Part shown: one piece after another, positions 40,720 to 52,228 of the stretch
Position numbering within the stretch: position 1 is the stretch's first letter
Layout: each line of letters begins with the position of its first letter
From: Phytophthora colocasiae
Taxonomy: Eukaryota; Oomycota; Peronosporomycetes; Peronosporales; Peronosporaceae
Assembly (NCBI GenBank): GCA_018806915.1
Contig: JAGKQI010000064.1
Location: 1,550,001 to 1,614,000 of the forward strand
Direction of reading: 5' to 3'
Length of the DNA stretch: 64,000 nucleotides
Notes under the pieces: model-generated
What the model was told of the DNA's origin: nothing
Databases searched by the model: none
The model's input: only the letters and a program-made list of their open reading frames with translations
Translations under genes and position numbers: made by a program

Positions 40720-42490
40720 ATGCTGGGGCTCTGGACGGCTGCGACTCGCGCGGCTCCGCTGCGTCGTCGCCTGTTCTCCTCTGCGACTCTCAAGCACCAA
40801 GTGGCTGCCTACGACCTTGTCGTCATCGGTAGTGGCCCCTCCGCCACACAATGCGCGCTCGAGTCCGCCAAACAGGGCAAGCGCGTGGCGATCGTAGACA
40901 AGAAGACGCGACTGGGCGGCGTCTGCGTGCACACGGGCACAATCCCGTCCAAGACCTTCCGTGAAGCAGTGCTGCATCTGTCGGGATACCGTCATCACGG
41001 GTTTTACGGCAAGTCTTACAGCATGAAGACTGTTACGATCGAGGACATTTTGTACCGAGTTCAACGCGTCGTTAGCTCCGAGGAGGATGTGGTTCGTGCG
41101 CAACTCAAGGCTGCACGTGTTGACGTCATCCCAGGCTTCGCTCGCTTCGAGAACCAGCACGAGATCTCCATTATTCGAGACGATGCCGACGTCAAGAAGA
41201 ACGGGGCGGTCGGGGCCAATGGCAGCAGTTCCAACAGTAACTTGGACTCGCTCTCTCGCGTGAAAGCGGACAAGTTCCTCATTGCATGCGGTACCAGACC
41301 TGCGCACAACCCACTGGTGCCTATTGACGGCAAAGTGATCATTGACAGCGACCAGATTTTGAGCCGCGACATGCATCAGCTGCCTCGCTCGCTCATTGTC
41401 ATGGGCGCTGGAGTCATCGGTATGGAGTACGCGTCTATGGTGAATGTTGTGCCTGGACACTCTGTTACGGTGGTGGATGGACGACCCGATGTGAGTTTTT
41501 AGATGGCAAAGGATGGCGGTTCTTCACGACTGACGAGTGCACAACGTTTGTATGCAGATTTTGTCCTTCTGTGACCGCGAGATCATTAGCAACCTCACGT
41601 ACGAGATGCAGAGCAACGGTGCTCGCTTCCTGCTTGGCGAAAACGTCAAGAAAGTCGAGGTAACAGTGCTGTAACTATGAACGAAGGAGAGCTTTCCTTC
41701 TAATGATTGAGTTTGATGACATTCCAGACGACGGAGGACCGGGTGAAGGTGTTCTTCGAGAGTGGCAAGGTGCTCAGTGCCGATGCGCTACTGTACACTG
41801 TTGGTCGCCAGGCTGCCACGGACGGACTGAACCTGGAGGCGGTCGGTCTCTCTCGTAACCAACGCGGTCTGATCAACGTGGATAAGAACTACCAGACTGA
41901 CCAGCCCCACATGTACGTTCAGGCATCCCATTGAGTTTTACTCTGATGCAGCACTCACCTTTATATTTTGCTGTCTTAGTTACGCCGCAGGCGACTGTAT
42001 TGGCGCCCCCGCACTGGCGTCCACGAGTATGGAGCAGGGTCGTTTGGCATCGTGCCACATGTGGAACCCGGACGAGGAGCTCGCTGCTACGAGCCAGTTG
42101 GAGAATGGCAACTACCCGTACGGCATCTACACAATCCCGGAGATCTCGATGGTGGGACAGACGGAGCAGCAGCTCACGAAGGCTTGCATCAATTATGAAA
42201 TCGGTGTGGCCAAATACTCGGAGCTGGCGAAGGGCCAGATGATGGGCGCCATGGCTGGCGGCACTTTGAAGATCCTGTTTGACCCGGACACACTCAAGGT
42301 GTTTGGAGTGCACGCTATTGGAGAGGGTGCCACGGAGATTATTCACATCGGACAGGTCGCTATGGCCATGAACTGCTCGCTCACGTACTTCCGCGACGCT
42401 GTGTTTAACTATCCTACCTTGGCGGAGGCCTACCGAGTGGCTGCCTTGAACGGACTGGGCCGTCTCAGCCGTGACACTGGAGACCTGTAA
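40720..42490 (+). CDS. sthA: Soluble pyridine nucleotide transhydrogenase, mitochondrial type
   Basis: Four exons (40720-41490, 41558-41659, 41728-41912, 41980-42490), introns 67-68 bp, 522 residues. FAD flavoprotein that exchanges reducing equivalents between NADPH and NAD. Seen: FAD-binding LVVIGSGPSATQCALE near residue 34, NAD-binding LIVMGAGVIGMEYASM near 225, YAAGDCIGAPALAS, and the dimerisation domain up to the end. GGVCVHTGTIPSK replaces the redox disulfide C-x4-C of lipoamide dehydrogenase, as in bacterial SthA. A basic presequence (MLGLWTAATRAAPLRRRLFSS) implies mitochondrial import. SthA is otherwise known mainly from proteobacteria. Confidence 0.92.
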
Positions 42491-42627
42491 GCACACACAA
42501 GTAGCTGTCTGCGTGGGTGGACAGATAGAATGTGCAAACAAATACATGGGATGAACCCAAACAGATTCCCAACAGCAGCAGGTGATGTGGTCGTAGCTCA
42601 CTAACGACTAACGTGTGTATTTTCTCT

Positions 42628-45021
42628 TTACCCACATTGCAGCAGCACTGACATTGGGACGTCTCTGGAATTGGCGGAGTCTAGCAGTTTGTATTCCCCG
42701 CCACTCAGTCCCGTGTACTCTTCTACTTCGTCTCCCCTGAATGGTAACACGATAGCAAATGAGCTTGACCTCCTGTTGTTCTGTGACTGACTAGGATGGA
42801 TCTGGTAGAGATACACCTGAATGCCAAGAACACGGAGCCACACGAGATTCCAGGGATCGGTCATCATGGCGACGTTCATCAGCTGCACGATAGAGCGGAC
42901 CTCCATGGAGCGCCAATTGACTCCACGCAAAGGACCTCGGCTTAAAGTGCCAGGACTTACCAGATTAAAGGGCCGAACAAGCCTCGACGGACTGTAAAAA
43001 CTTGGAATCAAAGCAGTCGTTGGAGCCAAAGTCGATTGGTGGGTTGGCCCTAGAAGCGGCGTAAGATGGGAACTGCGCGGACCTTGGACGATTGAAGGAC
43101 GAGTCGCTGCATGGAATCGAATACTCAGAACAGACGTGGGCCAGAGGCGCCTTGCCCCACTAGGAACTATGGGCGTGAAGCTCAGGATAACACCTTCGCT
43201 TTGTCGGTGAATCCAACTACTTGGTGGTGCGAAGGACCCAACGGCCTTGATGCCTACTGCCACTACCGAAACAATGCCAATGCAGAAGAGGATCATTGTT
43301 GCGCTGTCGTCAAAAATGTACGAGGAAGCGTTCATGTAGCCGCTGGGATTGCAATGGATGATGTCCATTGTTGATCCTTCGTCAGCAATTCGGAAGACGT
43401 TGGTGATGTTCGTGTCTCGAAGCCTGGCCATCTTGTACGGGCCAGATATTGTCAGTGTGGACGTGAAGCTGATGAGAAGACCGCGAATTCCGGGGACTCC
43501 ATCATACCAGTGACCTCGAGTCTTTCGGACAACAAAAACCACCAAGAAAGCAAGAAGAGCCAAGAGCCAGACACTGCGCATCTGCACTGCTGTTGTTTCG
43601 AGAAAGGGGACGAGCTGGAAGTTGACCGCTCCTCCGACCGACGCCCAGTACGAATCCAGGAAGATATCCGTGAAGCTGCTGTCCAGAAGTAGCGCCCCAA
43701 CATACGCGCAAACAGGCAAGGGACTGGAGTATACGATGACTTAGAACGGGATCTTGAGCACGAGCGTTGCAGTTGCTAGCCAACGAGAAACCCACCCCAA
43801 CTCCCCGTCATCTCTCTGCTCATACGCACCGTAGACCAACAATACCAGACGAACCCACACGTAGCCTTGAGCTGCGCCTCTCAAGGTCGAAATGATACCG
43901 TACCAGTCCACGAGGTTCGTCTGGACGATATCCCGCTCATAGCGATAGTCATCCACAAAGACCGTCGTACAAGAACCCCCTATACAGCGTCTGCCTCGAG
44001 TAAGGACAACAATCTCCAGCGCTTCATAGTTGTAAAAAGTGGACCGCATGGCTCCAGATGTGGACGAGAGCCTCTGGGACGACACCAGTGCCACCTCAAG
44101 CTTCAAGTCTGGGTATTGTCGCTGTAAGGACTGAAGACGGAGATCCATGTGGTCCCAAAGGCGAACAGGAGGTAGTGAAGCGTCGAGTGGGTTGGCACAC
44201 TTCCAGATACCTGGGTGGTTGCAGAATCTGGGTCGAGGTGGAGATCGTTTGTTGTTGGAGCAGATTGCGAGTGATAATGGCTCGAGGGAGATTCGTGGAG
44301 TATGGAGCGAGTGCAGTCTCCAGGCAGAGTTCTTGGATACGAAGCTGACGACGTAGTGGTGGAGTCGGTCCACCCAGTTGTGCTTGGTGGCGTAACGTAA
44401 TGTGGTGGATGTGCCGTCGTCAAGCATTAGCCGATTCTGTGCGGTAGTGATAAAGGCATCCAACATCTGGAAAGCGACGTTGAAGGAGATGACACTATTG
44501 GCATTCTTGCGGTGTTCGAGGTGTTGTGGTTTGTACAGTAACGAAGACGGGAATTCTGTCACGTTGAGTAATTTCGTAGCCCCTCGCAGTCCGACAGACG
44601 TTGTATCATATTGATACGACCAAATTCGAGCTGCTGCAACCGGTTGAGTACCTTCCGCTCCTGTGAACGTAGCCGTCGTGTCATTTGTTCCATTATCCGT
44701 ACGCCACAAGCGTAGCACAGGGTAGTTGAAGGGCCCGAACCGAACTGCAGTGCTGGGCATGAGTGGAACTGGGTAGAACTCCTGGAGGTTCCGTACACCT
44801 AGACCTGTACGGGGGATATCGGTCATGAGAAGACCGAGGGATACTAATGTGATGATACATCGCAGTTTGGAGAGGACGACGCAGTGATTGATGTCTGGTT
44901 GGGGTAGGAACTTCTGCCAGTTTCGAGCTCGCACCCATGTGATTGTTCTAGAGCTTGGATCTTTGATACTACTGGTATGTCGACTGTGTCTCGGTGGTAC
45001 CAGAGGACGGATCACTGTCAT
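42628..45021 (-). pseudogene. Array copy 1: multipass membrane protein with one in-frame stop
   Basis: From ATG 45019-45021 the frame codes 426 residues, stops at TAA 43741-43743, then resumes in the same frame without a shift to a final TAA at 42628-42630, about 797 codons overall. At the stop the intact copy 2 reads KIPFQVIVYSS and copy 1 reads KIPF-stop-VIVYSS, so one C-to-T change turned CAA into TAA. Layout follows copy 2: one N-terminal span, a large probably extracellular domain, then about five spans and a cytosolic tail. Residues encoded by 43823-44394 are identical to copy 2. Read-through or an assembly error are alternatives to a true pseudogene. Confidence 0.8.
43823..44394. repeat. 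Near-identical 572-bp tract shared with array copy 2
   Basis: Matches 46310-46881 at constant offset 2487 with one mismatch found (G at 44113, A at 46600, synonymous). Similarity drops sharply on both sides. Confidence 0.9.
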
Positions 45022-45129
45022 AATGGAGACGGTGGGGACTGGTTAAGAGTTGATCATGATCTCTGCAGTCCACATTTGGACACAGGAAACGGATGGAGCT
45101 ATCCAGGTTTAGCAGTTCTCTTGAATTCA

Positions 45130-47472
45130 TCAACTTTGAAGAAGAACAGACATGGAAACGTCTTTCGAACTGGCCGAGTCAAGCAATTTGAACTCTTCAC
45201 AGTTCAAACCAGTTCGGTCTTCCAGTTCGTCTTCCATGTACGGCAAAACAACGGCGTAACTGTTACCATTATCAACTTGAATTCGGTACAAGTAGAGCTG
45301 GATGCCAATAACACGAAGCCAGAAGAAGTTCCACGGATCTGTCATCATGGCGATGTTCATGAGCGTCAGGACGGAGTGCGACGCCACTGTTCGCAAAGTG
45401 AAGCTCCTGGTCACTGGCGGATTTCTCTTGTCTGCGGTTTTCTTTCTACTCCACAAGCGCCACGGATGCCAGGTAGAAGACGAAGGATGGACAGTGAATT
45501 CCGTTCCAGATAACCCTCGAACACTGGGAGGTGGCGATGGAGCGACTCGCGCCACACCGGAACTCGTTGATGAAAAATGAATTGGGATCTGTGGACGAAT
45601 TTGTGTGTGGAAGTGAATAACTGGCGGCGTGGTCCTCCAAAGTCTCTCGATTCCGCATGGAGCTGGAGATTGTCTACATATCATTCCACGAGTAGCGCGA
45701 TACGTCCAGGAAGTTCGAGGCGTGAGGAACCCCAGAGTCTTAATTGCTATAGCGACCAAAGCTACAGCAACTAGACACAAACGAACCGTCTTGGAAGTCC
45801 CTCCGTAAAAGTATGAGGAGGAATTGAAGCAGTCGCCAGGGTTGGACGACCGCACGATGTCCATGGTCGGACCTTCGTTCGGGATGAGGAAGATATTGAC
45901 GATGTTCATATCCCGGTAGAAGACGCTCTTGTACGGTCCGAAGACGGTCAGTGAAGACGTGAAACTGATCAAAAGTCCTCGAACTCCAGGAATCCCGTCT
46001 TGATGTCGCAGGCGCATTGCAAACAGCACGACAGTCGCGAACAGAGCCAGCGCCCAAACGCCTCGCATTTGTACCGAAGTTGTCTGGATAAACGGCAGCC
46101 ACTGGATGTTGACCGATCCTCCAACTGAAGCCCAATATGAATCCAGGAAGATATCCGTAAAGCTGCTGTCCAGGAGAAGTGCTCCAACGTACGCACAAAC
46201 AGGTAAGAGACTGGAGTACACGATCACTTGGAAAGGGATTTTGAACACCATCGAAAGAGCTAAAAGCCATCGACTACTCGACTGGGGCTGCTCGGCTGAT
46301 GCGTACATGTACGCACCGTAGACCAACAATACCAGACGAACCCACACGTAGCCTTGAGCTGCGCCTCTCAAGGTCGAAATGATACCGTACCAGTCCACGA
46401 GGTTCGTCTGGACGATATCCCGCTCATAGCGATAGTCATCCACAAAGACCGTCGTACAAGAACCCCCTATACAGCGTCTGCCTCGAGTAAGGACAACAAT
46501 CTCCAGCGCTTCATAGTTGTAAAAAGTGGACCGCATGGCTCCAGATGTGGACGAGAGCCTCTGGGACGACACCAGTGCCACCTCAAGCTTCAAGTCTGGA
46601 TATTGTCGCTGTAAGGACTGAAGACGGAGATCCATGTGGTCCCAAAGGCGAACAGGAGGTAGTGAAGCGTCGAGTGGGTTGGCACACTTCCAGATACCTG
46701 GGTGGTTGCAGAATCTGGGTCGAGGTGGAGATCGTTTGTTGTTGGAGCAGATTGCGAGTGATAATGGCTCGAGGGAGATTCGTGGAGTATGGAGCGAGTG
46801 CAGTCTCCAGGCAGAGTTCTTGGATACGAAGCTGACGACGTAGTGGTGGAGTCGGTCCACCCAGTTGTGCTTGGTGGCGTAGCGCAGCATCGTCAGTTGG
46901 TGCTTATTTGGTCTCAGATGTTCCAGTGAAGCGGAGATGAAGGCGTCTAACATTGTGAAGACGGTGCTAAGCTCTAAGAGGCTGGTGGCATTGGTTTCTT
47001 CACCTTCTTGCGGTTTATACAGTAAAAAAGATGGGAATTCCGATACGTTAAGCAGTTCCACAGCCCCACGCATTCCGACAGATGTGGTATCGTACTGGTA
47101 GGACCAGACGCGAGCTGTGTCAATGTGCTGTTTGCCTTTGAGTCCTACGAATTCACTCGATGATTCGCTTTGATTGCCCCTCGAGATATGCAGAACGGGG
47201 TAGTTGAACGGTCCGAAGCGAACGGCAGTACTGGGCATGAGCGGAACTGGATAAAACTCGTAGAGGTTTCGAATACCAAGACCTGTACGGGGGATGTCAG
47301 TCATAAACAAGACGAGAGAAATGAATGTGACGATGCATCGGAGCTTGGAGAGGGCGATGCAGTGACTGATATCTGCTTGAATGAGGTTCTTGTGCCATTC
47401 CAGAGGTGGATGCATCGTCCTCGTGATGAAAGTCTCATTGAAATTTGGTTGATAACGGACGTCTCTCTCCAT
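45130..47472 (-). CDS. Array copy 2: intact oomycete multipass membrane protein
   Basis: Uninterrupted 780-residue frame, the only intact member of a four-gene tandem family. Layout: a cytosolic N terminus; one span (about residues 40-60, LSKLRCIVTFISLVLFMTDI); a 300-residue domain with the family motif TDIPRTGLGIRN, several Asn-glycosylation sites and a Cys pair in GRRCIGGSCTTVFVDDYRYE; then spans around AQGYVWVRLVLLVYGAY, FKIPFQVIVYSSLLPVCAYV, VWALALFATVVLFAM and VRLCLVAVALVAIAI; and a C-terminal tail with the conserved LMNIAMMTDPWNFFWLRV and SMSVLLQS. No named family recognised. Repeat copies sit head to tail on both sides. Confidence 0.85.
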   Translation of the reverse strand: MERDVRYQPNFNETFITRTMHPPLEWHKNLIQADISHCIALSKLRCIVTFISLVLFMTDIPRTGLGIRNLYEFYPVPLMPSTAVRFGPFNYPVLHISRGNQSESSSEFVGLKGKQHIDTARVWSYQYDTTSVGMRGAVELLNVSEFPSFLLYKPQEGEETNATSLLELSTVFTMLDAFISASLEHLRPNKHQLTMLRYATKHNWVDRLHHYVVSFVSKNSAWRLHSLHTPRISLEPLSLAICSNNKRSPPRPRFCNHPGIWKCANPLDASLPPVRLWDHMDLRLQSLQRQYPDLKLEVALVSSQRLSSTSGAMRSTFYNYEALEIVVLTRGRRCIGGSCTTVFVDDYRYERDIVQTNLVDWYGIISTLRGAAQGYVWVRLVLLVYGAYMYASAEQPQSSSRWLLALSMVFKIPFQVIVYSSLLPVCAYVGALLLDSSFTDIFLDSYWASVGGSVNIQWLPFIQTTSVQMRGVWALALFATVVLFAMRLRHQDGIPGVRGLLISFTSSLTVFGPYKSVFYRDMNIVNIFLIPNEGPTMDIVRSSNPGDCFNSSSYFYGGTSKTVRLCLVAVALVAIAIKTLGFLTPRTSWTYRATRGMICRQSPAPCGIERLWRTTPPVIHFHTQIRPQIPIHFSSTSSGVARVAPSPPPSVRGLSGTEFTVHPSSSTWHPWRLWSRKKTADKRNPPVTRSFTLRTVASHSVLTLMNIAMMTDPWNFFWLRVIGIQLYLYRIQVDNGNSYAVVLPYMEDELEDRTGLNCEEFKLLDSASSKDVSMSVLLQS
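46310..46881. repeat. Near-identical 572-bp tract shared with array copy 1
   Basis: Partner of 43823-44394; see that entry. It covers the codons from ATKHNWVDRLHHYV to LVLLVYGAY. Confidence 0.9.
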
Positions 47473-47533
47473 TTAGTCTTCGTCGAAGATGGATACATTT
47501 TGATTCTACAGGGCGTTCGCTACCCAGGGCAGT

Positions 47534-49866
47534 CTACCCTGCCTGCAGCAGTACTGATATTGGAACATCTCGAGAGTTTGCAGAGTCTACAAGCTGGAGG
47601 TCGCTGGGGCTTAATCCCGTGTGGTCTTCGATCTCGTCGTCAGCGTATGGTAAAAGCACTGCGTACGTCCCGAGACTTCGACCAGAGCGAACTTTGTACA
47701 GATACAACTGGACCCCAAGCACCCGCAGCCACAAGAAATTCCACGGGTCGGTCATCATGGCAATGTTCATGAGCTGAACAATGGATCGACACTCAGTTGA
47801 GTCGTATCCTGCCTCACCGGGGAGATTCCGTAGAGAGGCCCTTTTCGATGCAGTAAAGGACTCAAATGGTCTCACTTTGGTCTGGTCTGTTACAAGCGAT
47901 GGTTTAGGCGATGGAGGAAGACGCGGTTGAACGAAGAACTGAACGCTCAGAACCGACGCCAACCACAGTCGATGCGTCCCACAAGGAATCGTCGGTGTTG
48001 AGCTCAGAATGACATCTCTAGCTTTACCACTGCGTACAAGAAGGACTCCAGTGTCCCGACAGCTGCAGCCAGTGCAATTACGACGCCAATGCAGAAGAGA
48101 AGCATCACGGCGCTGTCGTCGAAGAAGTACGTGGACACGTTGTAGTGGCCGACGGGGTTCCCGTGGACGATATCCATCGTTTGGCTCTCATCTGACAGCA
48201 GAAACAAGCTGGTGATGTTGGTATCTCGCTGTGTCGTCTTCTTGTATGGACCAAATACCGTCAGAGTCGATGTAAAGGTGATCACAAGTCCTCGAATGGC
48301 TGGGAGACCCTCGCCCCAGTAATCTCTCGTCTTTCTTACGGCTAACACAACCAAAGTCACGAGTAAAGCTAAGAGCCAAACGTTGCGCATTTGAACTGCA
48401 GTAGATCTCAAGAACGTCACGAGGTTAATATGGATAGAGCCACCAACAGCAGCCCAGTACGAGTCGAGGAAGATGTCCATGAAGCTGCTGTCCAGTACTT
48501 GAGCCACCACGTAACCACTGACGGGCAGCAAACTCGAGTATACGATCACCTCGAAGGGGATTCGAAACACAATGGACATTGCAAACCTCAATCGGAAACG
48601 GAAACTCAAAGCCAATTGACCTGCAGCAGTGTAAGCTCCGTACATTAACAGCAGTAACCGGATCCAGACGTACGCTTGGGCTCCACCACGCAGCACTGCA
48701 ATGATTGTGTACCATTTCACGAGGTTCGTCTGCACTGTGTCTCGCTCGTACCGGTAGTCGTCTACGAAGACGGTGGTGCAGTTCATCTTCTTCTCTTTAC
48801 AATGTCTGCCTCGAGTTATTACCGTCACTTCCAGAGCTTCGTAGTTATAGTACGTAGATCTACTCAAGGCCCCGGAAGTGGACGAAAGTCTCTGGGACGA
48901 CAACAGAGCCACCTCCAGCTCCAAATGCGGGTATTTCTGCCTCAAAAGCTGCAGACGAAGGTCGATATGATCCCAGATGCGAACGGCAGGAAGCTCTGCA
49001 TCCGCTGGGTGTGTTAACTTCCAAATCCCTGGATGATTACAGAAGCGAGGACGAAGGGAAGGTGCTTTTCGTCTTGAGCAGATCTCAATCGACTGAAAAG
49101 TTCCCGAGAAACGAGGAATATGAAGAGAATGAAGCCGCCACGCGGGGTTCGCAGACGCGAATCGCACGACGTAGTGGTGGATGCGGTCGATCCAGTTGTG
49201 TTTGGTGGCGAACCGCAGAACTTTCGCTTCTCCACCATCTTCTGGCTGTAACTTAACGTACGCTGCGTTAACCAGAGCGTCCAGCATCGTGAAGGTCGGC
49301 TCAAGACCCACAAGACTCTCTCCATTGGTAATTGGCTCACCTTTTGCTGGTTTGTAGCGCAAATATTGAGGGAATTCCGTCACGTTGAGCAACTCCACAG
49401 CTCCTCGAATACCAACTGACAGAGTATCGAACTGGTAGGGCCAAGCTCGAGCTGTGGTGATCGTTTTGGAGCCTTTTTGTCCTACAAACGTTGACGATCC
49501 GTTGGCATTGGGAAAGCGGCAGATGTGCACAACGGGGTAGTCGAATGGTCCGAACCGAACGGCAGTGCTAGGCATGAGCTGGACTGGGTAAAATTCTTGC
49601 AGATTGCGGATACCTAAGCCAGTTCGGGGGATGTCTGTGATGAGGAGTGTGAGTGAAAGCACTGTGAAGACACATCGCAGTCTGGAGAGCACGATGCACT
49701 GAGGGATATGCGGAGGTTTGAGGAAGTTCCCCCAGAGTTTCGTCCTCTCCAACGTCCGAGTTCTGGCACTGTTGGCTCGGTTGAAAGCAGAGGAGGAAGC
49801 GTCTTCCGGTGCTCGAGTGGGTCCATTGCCATGCCATGCAGCAGCATGGGGGTGAATTGCTGCCAT
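47534..49866 (-). pseudogene. Array copy 3: membrane protein with one frameshift
   Basis: Starts at ATG 49864-49866 (MAAIHPHAAAW). The frame runs to TGA 48004-48006, then the homologous C-terminal part continues in another frame to 47534. The switch lies about 48030-48062. Copy 1 has RQSEGVILSFTPIVPSG and copy 3 has the aligned KARDVILSSTPTIPCG only in the shifted frame. Loss of about one nucleotide explains it; the intervening GT-AG pair would make an intron of only 22 bp. Up to the break the protein is clearly homologous to copy 2, including TDIPRTGLGIRN and the CTTVFVDDYRYE motif. Confidence 0.8.
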
Positions 49867-49906
49867 GAATACTTCCGTTATATGGTATAAATAAATAAAT
49901 CTCTCT

Positions 49907-52157
49907 CTATCCGCTTTGGAGAAGAAATTCCAGTTGGAGATCTCTGGAATTGGCATGTTCAAGTAATTGAAAGTCGTTTGAGCTCAGTCCTGTGCGTTCT
50001 TCCATCTCTTCTTCAGTGTACGGTAAAATGACAGCATAGGAGAAGAAACCACTGCTCTTGTCCACGTCTTCAGCCACTGAACGACTCGAGTGGATCCTGT
50101 AGATGTACAACGGGACGCCCAACACTCTCAACCAGAGGAAATTCCAGGGGTCCGACATCATAGCGATGTTCATAAGCTGCAGTATGGAGTGAGACTCAAT
50201 CGTTCGAGAACAGAGGCCACCACTGGGTAATTGGGCTGGTCCGAAATCAACTCGGGCGATTTTTGTAGCGTTGAAATAGGACGCGCGAGGAGCAGACGCT
50301 GGCAGATATTGAGGTTCTGGAAAAATTCTCATCACACTTGGCCGTATGAGGAGATCGGATCGGTAAGGCGTGGGGCTGGTTAAGGCATTGAACCGAACGC
50401 TCAGTGAAGATGTCGGCCAGAGGAACTCCGTGCCGTACGGGACATTGAGTGTCGATATCAATACCAACCCTCGATCTAAACGTCTACAGAAACTCACCAT
50501 TCTCGCTACACTGGCCAAAGCTGCTACAACCGTCATGCAGAAGCCCAACATCGTCATTGAATCGTCGAACATGTACGTGGACTCATTGAAGAACCACTGA
50601 GGGACGGACTGTACTGTATCCATTCGTTGTCCGACACCAGGGAGGGTCATCGTTTGAACGATGGCTGCACTGCGTAGTGCCGTTTGTCTGTATGGGCCGA
50701 TGATTGTCAGAGCCGACGTGAAGCTGATGGCGAGGCCTCGAATGCCAGGAATCTTCTCCTCCGACCCGTTGATCGGTTTTCGAGTAACAAGAACCATCAG
50801 ATCCACCAGCAAGGCCATGAGCCAGACAGTCCGCATTTGAGTGACTGCAGATTTCAAGAAAGACAGGAGATCAAAGTTGGAAGTCCCTTCCACTGTGGAC
50901 CAGTATGAATCCAAGTAAATATCCATGAAGTTCCCGTCTAGCATCAGCGCCACCACGTACCCCACTACAGGCACCAAACTGCTGTAGACGATGACCTGGA
51001 AGGGGATTTTAAACACTGTAGTGATAGCAGACACTACACGTGAGTGCCAGAGACCTCCAAATGTCTTTGTACTAACGAAAGCTGTGTGATACAAGAGAAC
51101 TAACCGCAGCCAGAAGTAGCCTTGAGCACCTGCGCGTACAGTGGCGATAAAGAAATACCAGTCCTCAACGTTCGTTTGGAGAATGTTTCGTTCGTATCGG
51201 TAGTCGTCCACAAAAACTGTCAGGCAGAAGTCCTTCAAGCAACGTCTTCCTCTCGTTAGCATGACGATCTCGTGCTCTTCAAAGTTGAAAAACGTGTAGC
51301 TCAACGTCCCAGAGGTCATGGACGGTCTGTGGGTCGAAAGCAGAGTCACTTCCAGCTCTAACTCTGGGTATTGACGTTGGAGCCCCTGGAAGATCCATTT
51401 GTTGTGAGAGTCGAACGGGTGGAAGCGAAGAGTTTAACGGGTTTTCACAATGCCAAATGCCTTGGTAAGTGCAAAAGCGAGGTTGTTCCATGGTTGAAGC
51501 CGTGCAGACTCGAAGAGATTTCGCCCCTTTCGGTACATGAGCAATGTGGAGTGAGTGGAGACTCCAGATCGTGCTCTGCTTTATAAATTGAATCAAGTAG
51601 TGATGTACTCGGTCTACCCAGTTGTGCTTGGTCGCAAAGCGGAAAACAGTCCAACCTGAAGTGTTCGTAGGCAGTAGTCGAGCTCGAACCGTGGAAATGA
51701 ACGAGTCGAGCATGAGGAACGTCGTATTTAACGCCAGAACAGCTCCGTGGTCGCTTTTCAAGCCCAATGGACCCTTGTAGAGCAGGAAGTCCGGGTACAT
51801 TGGGATGTTCAGCAGTTCCACGGCCCCTCGCATTCCGAGAGATGTCGTATCATATTTGTAGGACCAAACGTTGGCTGAATCTACTGGATCTGCTCCTTCT
51901 CGTCCTCTAAACTCTTCTCCTTCTCTCCGAATGTGCCTCACAGGATAGTCATAAGGCCCAAAGCGAATAGCAGTGGCTGGCATTGTGTTGGTCGAGTAAA
52001 ACTGGTTGAGATGCCGTACCCCAAGACCTGAACGGGGGATGTCAGTGGCCAGTAGAACGATAGAAATGATCGAGATGAGGCACCGCAACTTGGAGAACTT
52101 GAGGCATTTGGCAACATCAGGGCGCAGCAGAAGCTTCTGCCACTCGCGGGAGTTCAT
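49907..52157 (-). pseudogene. Array copy 4: membrane protein with one frameshift
   Basis: From ATG 52155-52157 (MNSREWQKLLLRP) the frame matches the family up to LPPVRLSQQMDL near 51390. It then leaves the family alignment and stops at 51279. The rest, from QGLQRQYPELELEV to FLLQSG, is in another frame and ends at 49907. The copies with intact sequence have about five more bases at the break, so a small deletion is likely. The stop of copy 4 is only 40 bp upstream of the start of copy 3. It is the most diverged member (TDIPRSGLGVRH). Confidence 0.8.
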
Positions 52158-52228
52158 TTTGCGTCTCTAACTCATGTTTAAAGCACTTGGCGCCATAACG
52201 GACGCGCTTTCATTAGACTTTTTATCGT

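Noticed and set aside
43867..44127. Plus-strand frames repeated in two places (also 46354-46614)
   Set aside because: They are antisense shadows of the 572-bp duplicated tract, not a gene family of their own.
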